Shown here: positions 51,134-59,790 of the stretch, piece after piece | How positions within the stretch are numbered: the first letter of the stretch is position 1 | Layout of the letters: every line of letters starts with the position of its first letter | Source: DATAAP01 sp041690495 | GTDB lineage: Bacteria > Pseudomonadota > Alphaproteobacteria > CACIAM-22H2 | Direction of reading: 5' to 3' | Assembly: GCA_041690495.1 (NCBI GenBank) | Contig: JAWLHE010000007.1 | Location: forward strand, 248,001 to 312,000 | Length of the DNA stretch: 64,000 nucleotides | Notes under the pieces: generated by a model | Told to the model about the DNA's origin: nothing | Seen by the model: the letters and a program-made list of their open reading frames with translations, nothing else | Database searches by the model: none | Program-made: the position numbers and the translations under genes

Positions 51134-51342
51134 AGCATCGCATGACAGCACAGGCAAGCATGCGGGCGGCTGCGCGCCGCAACGCGCGCCGTATCGCACT
51201 GCGAAGGCGGACCCGTTCGTCGCGCGCGCGCGAAGCATTGCGATCACGCCTGTGATCGGGCAATCTGTCCGAGCCCAGGAACACGGCGCACGAAAGTGTG
51301 CAGCGCGTCTCGGTGGGTTGAGGGAGAACCATCGGAGGCATC

Positions 51343-51513
51343 ATGCCAGCGAGTACGCTCGACTATCCCGCACAAAGCGCTGAGCGACTACGCGTATTGG
51401 CGCAGCGCTGCCGCGACCTGTCGGAGATGACGATGGTCCCCGACGTCACGCGAGAGCTGCTCAGCATCGCGGTCGAGCTCGAGGGCGAGGCGGATCGCGC
51501 CGGACGAAGATGA
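51343..51513 (+). CDS. Small hypothetical protein, 56 aa
   Basis: A 56-residue soluble protein starting MPASTLDYPAQSAERLRVLA, with ggagg at 51335-51339. It is almost fully helical and charged (QRCRDLSEMTMVPDVTRELL, then AVELEGEADRAGRR). Similar short helical proteins are common in alphaproteobacteria and have no known function. The gene is 45 bp upstream of the flavoprotein and may be in its operon. Confidence 0.6.
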   Translation: MPASTLDYPAQSAERLRVLAQRCRDLSEMTMVPDVTRELLSIAVELEGEADRAGRR

Positions 51514-51558
51514 GCAGCGAGGCCGGCCGCGGCTCTGTGGGTGGCCCAAGCCTCGATC

Positions 51559-53358
51559 ATGGAGTGGCAGGTGAACCCGACTGACATTCGTAACCCTGAT
51601 TACTTTCACAAGGTCGTGGACTGCCAGTGGGCGTGCCCGGCCCATACACCGGTTCCCGAATACATCCGCCTGATAGCCGCGCGCCGCTACACCGACGCGT
51701 ACATGGTCAATTGGACGTCGAATGTCTTCCCCGGTGTCCTCGGGCGAACCTGCGATCGCCCGTGCGAACCGGCCTGCCGGCGCGGTCGCGTCGACGAGGA
51801 GCCCGTGGCGATCTGCCGGCTCAAGCGAGTTGCCGCCGACAACAAGGGCGATGTGAAGGCGCTGCTGCCGAAGGCGCCCGCGACGAAGAACGGCAGGCGC
51901 GTGGCGCTGATCGGCGCCGGACCGGCATCGCTGACGGTCGCGCGCGATCTCGTGCCGCTCGGCTACCACGTCGTGCTCTACGACGGGGACCGGCAGGCCG
52001 GCGGCATGATCCGCACCCAGATCCCAAAATTCCGCCTGCCCGAGTCGGTGATCGACGAGGAGGTCGGCTACATCCTGGATATGGGCGTCGAGACGCGCTT
52101 CGGGCAGCGGGTCGAGAGCCTCAAGGCGCTCCTGGCCGAAGATTACGACGCGGTCTTTGTCGGAACCGGCGCCCCGCGCGGCCGCGACCTCGACATTCCG
52201 GGGCGCAAGGAAGCCGCCGCCAACATCCATATCGGCATCGACTGGCTCTCGAGCGTTTCGTTCGGCCATATCGACCGGATCGGCAAGCGCGTCATCGTGC
52301 TCGGCGGCGGCAACACGGCGATGGATTGCTGCCGGTCGTCGCGGCGCCTGGGCGGCGAGAACGTACAGGTCGTGGTGCGCAGCGGCTTCGATGAAATGAA
52401 GGCCTCGCCATGGGAGAAGGAGGATGCCATGCACGAGGGCATCCCGATCCACAACTATCTCGTGCCGAAGGAATTCACGCATGCGAATGGCAGGCTGACC
52501 GGCGTGCTGTTCGAGAAGGTCGCCGCGAAATACGACGACAAGGGACGCCGGCAGCTGTTGCCGACGGGCGAGCCCGACGTGCACATGGAGTGCGACGACG
52601 TGCTCGTCGCAGTCGGTCAGGAGAATGCCTTTCCCTGGATAGAGCGGGACATAGGCCTGGAGTTCGACCGCTGGGGCCTTCCCGTGCTCAACCCCAAGAC
52701 ATTCCAGTCGACCATCCCGAACGTCTTTTTCGGCGGCGATTCCGCGTTCGGCCCCAAGAACATCATCTGGGCGGTGGCGCACGGCCATGAGGCCGCGATC
52801 TCGATCGACATGCTCTGCAACGGCGAGGACATGACGCGGCGCCCGCCGCCCCTGGTGAACCTCGCAAGCCAGAAGATGGGCATCCACGAGTGGAGCTACG
52901 ACAACGACATTTCGCCGGACGACCGCTTCAAGGTGCCGCTGCGTGAGAAGGATGTCGCGCTCAAAAGCATCAAGGTCGAGGTCGAGCTCGGCTTCGACGA
53001 GAATCTCGGATATCTGGAGGCGCAACGCTGCCTCAACTGTGACGTGCAGACAGTGTTCGCGCGCAACCTCTGCATCGAATGCGATGCGTGCGTCGATATC
53101 TGCCCGATGGACTGCATCACGTTCACGGCGAATGGCCCCGAAGCGGAGCTCCGCGACCGGCTCAATGCGCCGGCACAAAACCTGGCGCAGGACCTGTACG
53201 TCTCCGATCTACTCAAGACCGGTCGCGTGATGGTGAAGGACGAGGATGTCTGCCTTCACTGCGGCCTGTGCGCCGAACGCTGTCCCACCGGCGCGTGGGA
53301 TATGCAGAAAGTCCTTACTATAATGAGTCACGCGGGCCGGGCATGTTGCAATCCCTAG
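51559..53358 (+). CDS. NAD(P)H-dependent iron-sulfur flavoprotein (GltD-like) with C-terminal 2[4Fe-4S] ferredoxin domain
   Basis: A 599-residue protein in three parts. The N-terminal domain (about 1-110) has the cysteine pattern of glutamate-synthase small subunits (CQWACPAHTPVPEYI, then CDRPCEPACRRG). The FAD/NADPH module (about 115-440) has VALIGAGPASLTVARDL, LGGGNTAMDCCRSSRRLG and FFGGDSAFGPKNI. The C-terminal part (about 490-590) has CLNC, then CIECDACVDICPMDC and CLHCGLCAERCP, enough cysteines for two 4Fe-4S clusters. ATG 51559 is used; GTG 51541 is an alternative. The next gene overlaps it by 16 bp, so it probably passes electrons between NAD(P)H and the 2-oxoacid:ferredoxin oxidoreductase. 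Confidence 0.88.
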   Translation: MEWQVNPTDIRNPDYFHKVVDCQWACPAHTPVPEYIRLIAARRYTDAYMVNWTSNVFPGVLGRTCDRPCEPACRRGRVDEEPVAICRLKRVAADNKGDVKALLPKAPATKNGRRVALIGAGPASLTVARDLVPLGYHVVLYDGDRQAGGMIRTQIPKFRLPESVIDEEVGYILDMGVETRFGQRVESLKALLAEDYDAVFVGTGAPRGRDLDIPGRKEAAANIHIGIDWLSSVSFGHIDRIGKRVIVLGGGNTAMDCCRSSRRLGGENVQVVVRSGFDEMKASPWEKEDAMHEGIPIHNYLVPKEFTHANGRLTGVLFEKVAAKYDDKGRRQLLPTGEPDVHMECDDVLVAVGQENAFPWIERDIGLEFDRWGLPVLNPKTFQSTIPNVFFGGDSAFGPKNIIWAVAHGHEAAISIDMLCNGEDMTRRPPPLVNLASQKMGIHEWSYDNDISPDDRFKVPLREKDVALKSIKVEVELGFDENLGYLEAQRCLNCDVQTVFARNLCIECDACVDICPMDCITFTANGPEAELRDRLNAPAQNLAQDLYVSDLLKTGRVMVKDEDVCLHCGLCAERCPTGAWDMQKVLTIMSHAGRACCNP

Positions 53359-55184
53359 AGAGTATCAACGACTTCGTCGTCAAGTTCGCGAACGTCAACG
53401 GCTCCGGCTCGGCCAGCGCCAACCAGCTGTTCGCCAAGTCGATCCTGCGCATGGGCGTACCAGTCGCAACGCGCAACATCTTTCCCTCGAACATTCAGGG
53501 GCTGCCGACCTGGTTCGAGGTTCGCGTCTCCGAGGCCGGCTATCTCGGCCGGCGCGGCGGCGTCGACCTCATGGTCGCCATGAACCCACAGACCTGGGAC
53601 AAGGACGTCGCCGGGATCGATCCGGGCGGTTATCTGTTCTACGATTCGACGAAGCCGATGCCGGCCTCGAAGTTCCGGTCCGACATCAACGTCATCGGCG
53701 TGCCACTGACCGAGATCTGCAATCGCGAGTATTCCGATCCGCGCCAGCGCCAGCTGTTCAAGAACATCATCTATGTCGGCGCGCTCGCGGCGCTCCTCGA
53801 CATGGATGTGAGCGCAATCGAGAAGCTGATCGGCGAACAGTTCCAGGGCAAGGACAAGCTGATCGCGCCGAACATTCATGCACTGCACATGGGCCATGAT
53901 TACGCCAAGGCGCACCTGAAATGCCCGATCGGGCTGCGTTTGCGCCGGGCAGACGAGGTGCGCGACCGGATATTCGTCGACGGCAACAGTGCCGCTGCAC
54001 TCGGCTGCGTCTTCGGCGGAGCCACCGTCGCGGCCTGGTATCCGATCACGCCGTCCACTTCAATGGCCGAGGCCTTCGCCAGTCACTGCCGCCGCTATCG
54101 CGTCGATCCGGAAACCAGGAAGAACAAGTACGCGATCATCCAGGGAGAAGACGAGCTCGCCTCCATCGGCATCGTCATCGGTGCGGGCTGGAACGGGGCG
54201 CGTGCCTTCACCTGCACCTCCGGACCCGGCATTTCACTGATGCAGGAGTTCATCGGCCTCGCATATTTCGCAGAGATCCCGGCGGTGATCTTCGACGTGC
54301 AACGGGGAGGGCCGTCCACCGGCATGCCGACCCGCACGCAGCAGGCGGACATTCTGTCCTGTGCCTATGCCTCGCATGGCGACACCAAGCATGTGCTGCT
54401 GTTTCCGGAGGACCCGCGCGAGTGCTTCGAGTTCGGCGCTCTGTCCTTCGACCTGGCGGACCGGCTGCAGACGCCCATTTTCGTTCTGCTCGATCTCGAC
54501 ATCGGCATGAACGACTGGCTCTGCGAGCCGTTCACATGGGACGATTCGCGGCGGCTCGATCGCGGCAAGGTGATGTCGTTTGATGCGCTCGAGGCAGGCA
54601 AGGATTTCGGCCGCTACCTCGACGTCGACAGCGACGGGATCCCCTATCGCACCTATCCCGGCACGCACCCGACGCGCGGCGCGTACTTCACCCGCGGCAC
54701 CAGCAAGGATCGCTACGCGCGCTACAGCGAGGAGGGGCCGATCTATGTCGACAACATGCAGCGGCTGCTCAAGAAGTTCGAAACCGCGAAGACGCTCGTG
54801 CCGCGACCCATCGTGCGCCGGGCCAGACAGCAGACCCGGCACGGCGCGATCTATTTCGGCTCGACGTCGCCGGCGATGCACGAGGCGCTCGAAACCCTGG
54901 AAGAGCACGGCATTCATCTGAACACCATGCGCGTGCGCGGCTTTCCGTTCTCGGACGAGGTTCGGGATTTCGTCACCGAGCACGAGCAGGTCTTCGTGAT
55001 CGAGCAGAACCGGGACGGGCAGCTGCGGACTCTGCTGGTCAACGAATGCAACGGCGATCCGCGGAAGATCGCCTCCATTCTTCACTACGACGGCACGCCG
55101 ATCACGGCGCGCTTCATCATCGGCGCGATCGCTGCGCGGTTGCAGGCGCCCAATGTCGTTCCGCTGCGAAAGGCGGTCCCATGA
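53343..55184 (+). CDS. 2-oxoacid:ferredoxin oxidoreductase, fused gamma-alpha subunit (KorA type)
   Basis: A 613-residue subunit. The N-terminal gamma domain (about 1-190) starts FANVNGSGSASANQLFAKSI and contributes to the substrate/CoA site. The alpha domain follows with GNSAAALGCVFGGATVAAWY, PITPSTSMAEAFA, TCTSGPGISLMQEFIGLAYF and VQRGGPSTGMPTRTQQADI, the classic PFOR pyrimidine-domain motifs. The C-terminal part (IYFGSTSPAMHEALETL) is domain II. The fused architecture is typical of 2-oxoglutarate:ferredoxin oxidoreductases. It overlaps the flavoprotein by 16 bp and the beta gene by 4 bp. Confidence 0.9.
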   Translation: MLQSLESINDFVVKFANVNGSGSASANQLFAKSILRMGVPVATRNIFPSNIQGLPTWFEVRVSEAGYLGRRGGVDLMVAMNPQTWDKDVAGIDPGGYLFYDSTKPMPASKFRSDINVIGVPLTEICNREYSDPRQRQLFKNIIYVGALAALLDMDVSAIEKLIGEQFQGKDKLIAPNIHALHMGHDYAKAHLKCPIGLRLRRADEVRDRIFVDGNSAAALGCVFGGATVAAWYPITPSTSMAEAFASHCRRYRVDPETRKNKYAIIQGEDELASIGIVIGAGWNGARAFTCTSGPGISLMQEFIGLAYFAEIPAVIFDVQRGGPSTGMPTRTQQADILSCAYASHGDTKHVLLFPEDPRECFEFGALSFDLADRLQTPIFVLLDLDIGMNDWLCEPFTWDDSRRLDRGKVMSFDALEAGKDFGRYLDVDSDGIPYRTYPGTHPTRGAYFTRGTSKDRYARYSEEGPIYVDNMQRLLKKFETAKTLVPRPIVRRARQQTRHGAIYFGSTSPAMHEALETLEEHGIHLNTMRVRGFPFSDEVRDFVTEHEQVFVIEQNRDGQLRTLLVNECNGDPRKIASILHYDGTPITARFIIGAIAARLQAPNVVPLRKAVP

Positions 55185-56236
55185 CCTACCTCGCCAAGCC
55201 CACATTTCATCATCCGAAGCTGCAGACCAACAAGCTCGGCTACACGCGGCGGGATTACGAAGGCACGGTTTCGACCCTGTGCGCCGGATGCGGACACGAC
55301 TCGATCAGCGCCGCGATCATCCAGGCATGCTTCGAACTGGACCTGCCGCCGCATCGGGTCGCCAAGCTGTCGGGCATCGGCTGCTCGTCCAAGACCCCGA
55401 CCTATTTCCTGGGCAGCTCGCACGGGTTCAACAGCGTCCACGGACGCATGCCTTCGGTCCTCACCGGAGCCAACGTCGCCAATCGCGACCTCATCTACCT
55501 GGGCGTCTCGGGCGATGGAGATTCGGCCTCGATCGGCCTTGGCCAGTTCGCCCACAGCCTCAGGCGCGGCGTCAACATGGTCTACATCGTCGAGAACAAC
55601 GGGGTATACGGCCTGACCAAGGGTCAGTTCTCGGCGACGTCGGACAAGGGTTCAAAGAGCAAGCGCGGCGTGGTCAATACCGACGAGCCGATCGACCTGA
55701 TCGGCATGGCGCTGCAGCTCGGCGCCACCTATGTGGGGCGCAGTTTCTCGGGCGACAAGGCGCAGCTGGTGCCACTGATCAAGGGCGCCATCATGCACCA
55801 CGGTTCGGCCTTCATCGACTGCATCAGCCCGTGCGTCGCGTTCAACAACCATCCCGGCTCGACCAAGAGCTTCGACTACGTGCGCGAGCACAACGAAGCG
55901 GTCAACCGGCTCGACGTGATCGTCGGCCGCGACGAGATAACCGCCGACTACGCCCCCGGCAGCGTCGAGCCGGTGACGCAGCACGACGGATCGGTCATCT
56001 TCCTGCGCAAGCTTGCGGCCAACTACGACCCCCACGACCGTATCGCGGCGATGACCTATCTGCAGGAACGGCAGGCCGCCGGCGAGATCGTCACGGGGCT
56101 GCTCTATGTCGAGAAGGACGCGCGCGACCTGCACGACTATCTCAATACGGTCGACAAGCCGCTCAACGCGCTCGACGATGCGGAGCTGGTCCCGGGATCG
56201 AAGTCGCTCGACCGGTTCAACGCCACGCACCGGTAG
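55181..56236 (+). CDS. 2-oxoacid:ferredoxin oxidoreductase, beta subunit (KorB type)
   Basis: A 351-residue thiamine-diphosphate subunit. The first cluster Cys are in LCAGCGHDSISAAI, with more Cys in LSGIGCSSKTP. The ThDP/Mg motif is GVSGDGDSASIGLGQF followed by YIVENNGVYGLTKGQFS (GDG...NN pattern). CISPCVAFNNHPGSTKSF is the conserved cluster loop. With the alpha-gamma subunit it oxidises a 2-oxoacid to acyl-CoA and CO2, or runs in reverse. Oxygen-tolerant versions exist in aerobic bacteria, so anaerobiosis cannot be inferred. Confidence 0.92.
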   Translation: MTYLAKPTFHHPKLQTNKLGYTRRDYEGTVSTLCAGCGHDSISAAIIQACFELDLPPHRVAKLSGIGCSSKTPTYFLGSSHGFNSVHGRMPSVLTGANVANRDLIYLGVSGDGDSASIGLGQFAHSLRRGVNMVYIVENNGVYGLTKGQFSATSDKGSKSKRGVVNTDEPIDLIGMALQLGATYVGRSFSGDKAQLVPLIKGAIMHHGSAFIDCISPCVAFNNHPGSTKSFDYVREHNEAVNRLDVIVGRDEITADYAPGSVEPVTQHDGSVIFLRKLAANYDPHDRIAAMTYLQERQAAGEIVTGLLYVEKDARDLHDYLNTVDKPLNALDDAELVPGSKSLDRFNATHR

Positions 56237-56736
56237 CACGCGGCAGCCCGACCCTCTGCGGCGGCACGCCGCCGCCTATCCTGGTTGAGGGGGCATGGCA
56301 CGAGCCGGCAACCGACGCCGAGACTGCATTCGCAGCGCACTCCCGCGCTGCAGCCGACTCCTTGTAGACGGTGGCTCCGGTCATCCCGGCGGCGGGAACC
56401 CCGCGGCGCGACGTGAAGCGCCGAGCACGATGCCCTGCCTGAAGATCAGAAAAAGTCGACTAACCACAACCTGAACAGGTTCCGGACGACGCCTGGAGCG
56501 GGGCGGCTCGCTCGCCCAGGGCCGCTTCCGGTACGACGTCGGCGTTAACCACTGATTGACTACCGAATGAACATCTGCAATCTTAAATAAACTCAAGTCG
56601 GGGGACGCCATGGCCTTGAGAGAATGGGCACCGGCGATGCGCATCGTCACGTCGCCAGCATTGCCGACCATCCTCATATTCGCTCCAGGTTGGAGGGGGC
56701 GCCCTCGAATGTAACGGGCACGTCGGGTGATAGAGT
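56237..56736. other. Intergenic region, 500 bp
   Basis: No credible gene is present. A GC hairpin gcggcg...cgccgc near 56258-56275 follows the korB-type stop but has no T-run. aacctg-aa-caggtt (56468-56481) is a perfect palindrome of operator type, and a ttaacca half-site (56545-56551) follows. AT content rises toward the acyltransferase gene. A leftward frame of 183 codons overlaps part of this stretch but looks random. Confidence 0.5.
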
Positions 56737-57783
56737 ATGTGCGGTCCCGCGCGAGCTGCGAGGAGCTCCGACCGGATCCAGATATTGCGATATCTTCTGA
56801 TCGTCGGGGTCGTGATACTTCATGTCCCTCCGTATGTTTCACTGCAGGAAGCGGGGGCCGGGCCATTTGATCTACTGCGGTCGTTTCTTGCAAATTCGCT
56901 CTTTCGATCAGCCGTTCCGACATTAAGCGCAATTTCCGGATTTCTCCTGTTCCGATCCGGTCTGTGTTGTCATCCAGTGCGCCTTGTAGAAAAGAAGGTC
57001 AGAACACTCCTTCTGCCGCTCCTGTTTTGGAACGTGCCGGTGGTTATGACGGTCTTCGCGTTGCAGAATGCGGGGCTCACCGAGCATGCATTTCGAGTCG
57101 ATCTGCAAAGCGCGGACCCGATCATCTGGCTGAATGCACTCGTCGGAATCGCCGATGCGCCGGTTAACTTCCCATTGTTCTTTCTCCGGGATCTCTTCGT
57201 CTGCTCGCTGCTGGCTCCTCTCCTGGGAGCCTTCCTGCGCCATTCCGTATGGGCCGGGGCGTTGATCGTGATTGCAAACTGGTATGTGAACTTCGACCTG
57301 GGGCTCATCTGGCGCAACGAGATTCTCCTCATGTTCTATCTTGGCGGCATGGCTGCGACGCTTCGATGGCCTTTGGACGCCCTGGACCGCTTCGCTTGGC
57401 CGCTGCTCGCGGGATTTCTGGTCCTGTGCGTTGCTGCGACGGTCGTGCGGAATCCAAAATTGATTCAGTATCTCAAAATGCTTGGCGTTGTTGCGCTCTG
57501 GCCAGCGTCCTCTCTCGTGCTGCGAACGCAGCTTGGCAAGCTGATCGTCGATTTATCGCGCCACAGCTTCTTCATTTTCGTGAGCCATGGACCGATTCTT
57601 GCCGGTCTCTGGGTGGTCTGGAAGATCGAGCATTTCGACTTGCCGTATCCGGCTTTCTGGATCGCCGCGCCCATCGCTGCCGTGGTGGCGGGTCATATTG
57701 CTCACGACGTGCTGAGGCGCTTTGCGCCTCGGACCGCGTCGATTCTGACCGGCGCAAGGCAAACCGTCGCGTCTACGCCCTGA
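56737..57783 (+). CDS. Acyltransferase family 3 membrane protein
   Basis: A 348-residue membrane protein with about ten helices. The N-terminal IQILRYLLIVGVVILHVPP carries the family's catalytic-like His after a hydrophobic strand (usually H in R/xxxH). SAVPTLSAISGFLLFRSG and KKVRTLLLPLLFWN are the next hallmarks. A C-terminal SRHSFFIFVSHGPIL with another His is conserved. Such proteins move acetyl or succinyl groups to sugars at the cell surface. Codon use is more AT-rich than its neighbours, hinting at recent acquisition. The ATG at 56737 lacks a clear ribosome binding site. Confidence 0.82.
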   Translation: MCGPARAARSSDRIQILRYLLIVGVVILHVPPYVSLQEAGAGPFDLLRSFLANSLFRSAVPTLSAISGFLLFRSGLCCHPVRLVEKKVRTLLLPLLFWNVPVVMTVFALQNAGLTEHAFRVDLQSADPIIWLNALVGIADAPVNFPLFFLRDLFVCSLLAPLLGAFLRHSVWAGALIVIANWYVNFDLGLIWRNEILLMFYLGGMAATLRWPLDALDRFAWPLLAGFLVLCVAATVVRNPKLIQYLKMLGVVALWPASSLVLRTQLGKLIVDLSRHSFFIFVSHGPILAGLWVVWKIEHFDLPYPAFWIAAPIAAVVAGHIAHDVLRRFAPRTASILTGARQTVASTP

Positions 57784-57980
57784 GCGCCTTGCCGACTCAG
57801 GTGTCGCTGTGTCGGCACCGCAAAACGTGCGCGGTCGCGCATTCGACCGCCTGCGCCAATGTCCGGGCCGGCATGACGCGGGTGGCCCGATGCACCGTCG
57901 TCATGGGCACAGACCTGTGCGTCGCTCGCCGACTGGCGCCCGGGACGCTGAAAAACGCTCTGCCTTACAAGGGTGCGGCC

Positions 57981-58070
57981 TGGCGGATGGGGTGGGATTC
58001 GAACCCACGAGGCGGTTGCCCGCCTGCCGGTTTTCAAGACCGGTGCCTTAAACCGCTCGGCCACCCATCC
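57981..58070 (-). tRNA. tRNA-Ser (anticodon UGA)
   Basis: The minus strand folds as a class II tRNA with a long variable arm. The acceptor stem ggatggg (58064-58070) pairs with cccatcc (57985-57991), and the D-arm tggccgagcggt, T-loop ggttcgaatcc and an encoded CCA (57981-57983) are present. The anticodon tga lies at 58034-58036 in a cttgaaa loop, reading UCN codons, so this is tRNA-Ser. The variable arm is ggcgggcaaccgcc. Confidence 0.95.
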
Positions 58071-58080
58071 CGGGGCGATC

Positions 58081-58109
58081 TAATTAGGGTTTTCGACCGG
58101 GCAGGGCAA
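58081..58109 (-). promoter_or_regulatory. Promoter of tRNA-Ser
   Basis: On the minus strand ttgccc (58104-58109) and taatta (58081-58086) are separated by 17 bases. The predicted start is a few bases before the tRNA 5' end at 58070. A GC-rich discriminator (gatcgccccg) follows, as in stringently controlled promoters. Confidence 0.6.
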
Positions 58110-58126
58110 GCGGTCCAATCCGCGTG

Positions 58127-58762
58127 CTAACGCTGCTCGGCGGCCAGGCGGAGGCCGAGGGCAACGAGAACGGCCCCGGTTACGCCCTCGATCGCCCGGC
58201 TGATGCGCGGACGGCGCAGGAGGTCTCCGGCCATCGCGATGCCGACGGCGTACACAGTCAGCCAAAGAAACGTCATCGCGCAGAAGATGAGCCCGAGAAC
58301 GACGAGCTCACGAATCATTCCCTCGCCATGCGATGCGAACTGGGGCAGCAGGCTGGTGAAGAACACGGCCATCTTCGGATTGCCGAGGTCGCTCAGGACG
58401 CCCTGCCCGAAGGCGGACGATGCGCGCAGGCGAGGGCCGGAGCTGGCGGAAGCGGCCGACGCGTCGGCAATGCCGGAGCGTATCGCCGCATATAGCGCCT
58501 GTCCCCCGAGAAAGACCAGGTAGGCGGCGCCGGCGAGTTTTATTGCGGCAAAGACCGGCTCGGATGCGACCAGCAGGGCCACGATACCGAGGCTTGTTGC
58601 AAGCGCCCAGATGGCCTGCCCCGTTGCGACACCAAACCCGGTAAAGATGCCGGCGGTCCGGCCGCCAAGCAATGTGTTGCGGATCGTCAGCGCCGTGTCC
58701 GGACCCGGTGTCACGATGACGACGATCGAGATTCCGACAAATGCCCAGAGGGAGCCGCTCAT
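58127..58762 (-). CDS. LysE/RhtB family amino-acid exporter
   Basis: A 211-residue inner-membrane protein with about six helices. The N-terminal motif ISIVVIVTPGPDTALTIRNTLLGGRTAG, containing the invariant TPGPD, is the LysE/RhtB signature. GVLSDLGNPKMAVFFTSLLPQF is the second conserved loop. The ATG at 58762 gives a typical short N-terminus; a frame to 58798 is possible. It probably exports a neutral or basic amino acid. Confidence 0.9.
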   Translation of the reverse strand: MSGSLWAFVGISIVVIVTPGPDTALTIRNTLLGGRTAGIFTGFGVATGQAIWALATSLGIVALLVASEPVFAAIKLAGAAYLVFLGGQALYAAIRSGIADASAASASSGPRLRASSAFGQGVLSDLGNPKMAVFFTSLLPQFASHGEGMIRELVVLGLIFCAMTFLWLTVYAVGIAMAGDLLRRPRISRAIEGVTGAVLVALGLRLAAEQR

Positions 58763-58867
58763 CGGCAGAAGTTTTGCCGGCACGGCAGGCCAGGTCAAGC
58801 AGACGGCCCCGGCGAGCCGGCATCCGGCGCATGCGGAAAACGCATTGCCCGCTTCTGCGCCTCCGGA

Positions 58868-59701
58868 TCAGGCGCCGTCGCCGGCGGCATAGCCTGCATG
58901 CAGACCGTTATTGATCGCCCAGATTGCAGCCTGGGTACGGTTCGCGGCGCGAATCTTACGCAGCACCGCCTTGAGATGGACCTTGACGCTCGCCTCCGTC
59001 ATCTGCAGCTGAGTGGCGATGATCTTGTTCGGATAGCCGTACACGAGGCAGCGCAGGATCGCCTCCTCGCGGTCCGACAGGCCGTTTGGCCGCACCCCGG
59101 GCCGAAAAGTCGGCCCTTCCGGGCGAGCCTTGCCCTGGACCAGGAGTCCGGCAAGCTGGGTCGGAAAGACCTTCTCTCCCACCATTACGAGGCCCAGCGA
59201 TTGCGTCAGCGCCTCGATGGAAATGTCCTTGAGAAGATAGCCGTCTGCGCCGGCCTCGAGGGAGTGGGAAAGCGACCGCGGCACCAGCCTGCTGGTGAGG
59301 ACGACAAGCTTTGACTCCGGGCGGGCCGCACGCAGCCTGTTGAGATGTCCGAAACTATCGCTCGAGTCGTCGAACTCGCTGAGGATAAGATCCGGCCGGC
59401 AGCCTTTCCCGACCTGCGTGACGGCTTCCGTGAGTGAGGCGAATTCGAACTCGACGCGGTACGGCGAACCGGTGAGCAGCTGCCTGAGTCCCTCGCGGAA
59501 CAACCCGCTCTGGTCGATGACCAGCGTCGATACGAAACTTGTCGCCGCCTCACGCGTCGCGTCCCGACCGGCGTCGTCGATCATGCGCTCCCATCCGTCG
59601 GCAGAGGCCGGAATACCCGACCCGCCAAGCCTGCTCTGCAGCGATGTTACGAGTTGTACGCGCAGCGCCCTAGGCGTCAGTTGGGGAGCTACGGCAGACA
59701 T
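58868..59701 (-). CDS. LuxR-type response regulator with atypical receiver domain
   Basis: A 277-residue NarL-like regulator. The receiver domain (about 55-175) begins TLVIDQSGLFREGLRQLL, and the helix-turn-helix domain (about 205-270) reads GLSDREEAILRCLVYGYPNK then TEASVKVHLKAVLRKI. The phosphorylation-site Asp is replaced by Glu in DLILSEFDDSS, and the acidic pair is reduced to one Asp (VIDQ). The switch Thr (VVLTS) and Lys (YLLKD) remain. It may work without phosphorylation. The start at 59701 gives a 39-residue N-terminal extension; an ATG at 59584 with gggag upstream is plausible. Downstream of a polysaccharide operon on the same strand, it may regulate that operon. Confidence 0.85.
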   Translation of the reverse strand: MSAVAPQLTPRALRVQLVTSLQSRLGGSGIPASADGWERMIDDAGRDATREAATSFVSTLVIDQSGLFREGLRQLLTGSPYRVEFEFASLTEAVTQVGKGCRPDLILSEFDDSSDSFGHLNRLRAARPESKLVVLTSRLVPRSLSHSLEAGADGYLLKDISIEALTQSLGLVMVGEKVFPTQLAGLLVQGKARPEGPTFRPGVRPNGLSDREEAILRCLVYGYPNKIIATQLQMTEASVKVHLKAVLRKIRAANRTQAAIWAINNGLHAGYAAGDGA

Positions 59702-59790
59702 TGGCAGCGCGCACCCGCGCCGAAAGGCTTCGCAAAGCCATGTTCGGACAGGTCATGCCGGCGGCGCCCCGAAAGAGTTGCCTCCTCGGT

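Noticed and set aside
50996..51342. Possible cobalamin riboswitch upstream of the B12-mutase operon
   Set aside because: I looked for a B12-box and the surrounding stems in the 347-bp gap and found none.
51388..53178. A 596-codon leftward open frame
   Set aside because: It is the antisense shadow of the iron-sulfur flavoprotein gene. GC-rich codons leave few stops on the other strand, and the translation has no motif.
56381..56932. A 183-codon leftward frame at the start of the acyltransferase region
   Set aside because: It overlaps the acyltransferase start, has no recognisable domain and looks like random Arg/Ser/Pro-rich sequence.
57783..58070. Genomic island inserted at tRNA-Ser
   Set aside because: No integrase, no excisionase and no repeated copy of the tRNA 3' end were found, so only a weak composition hint remains.
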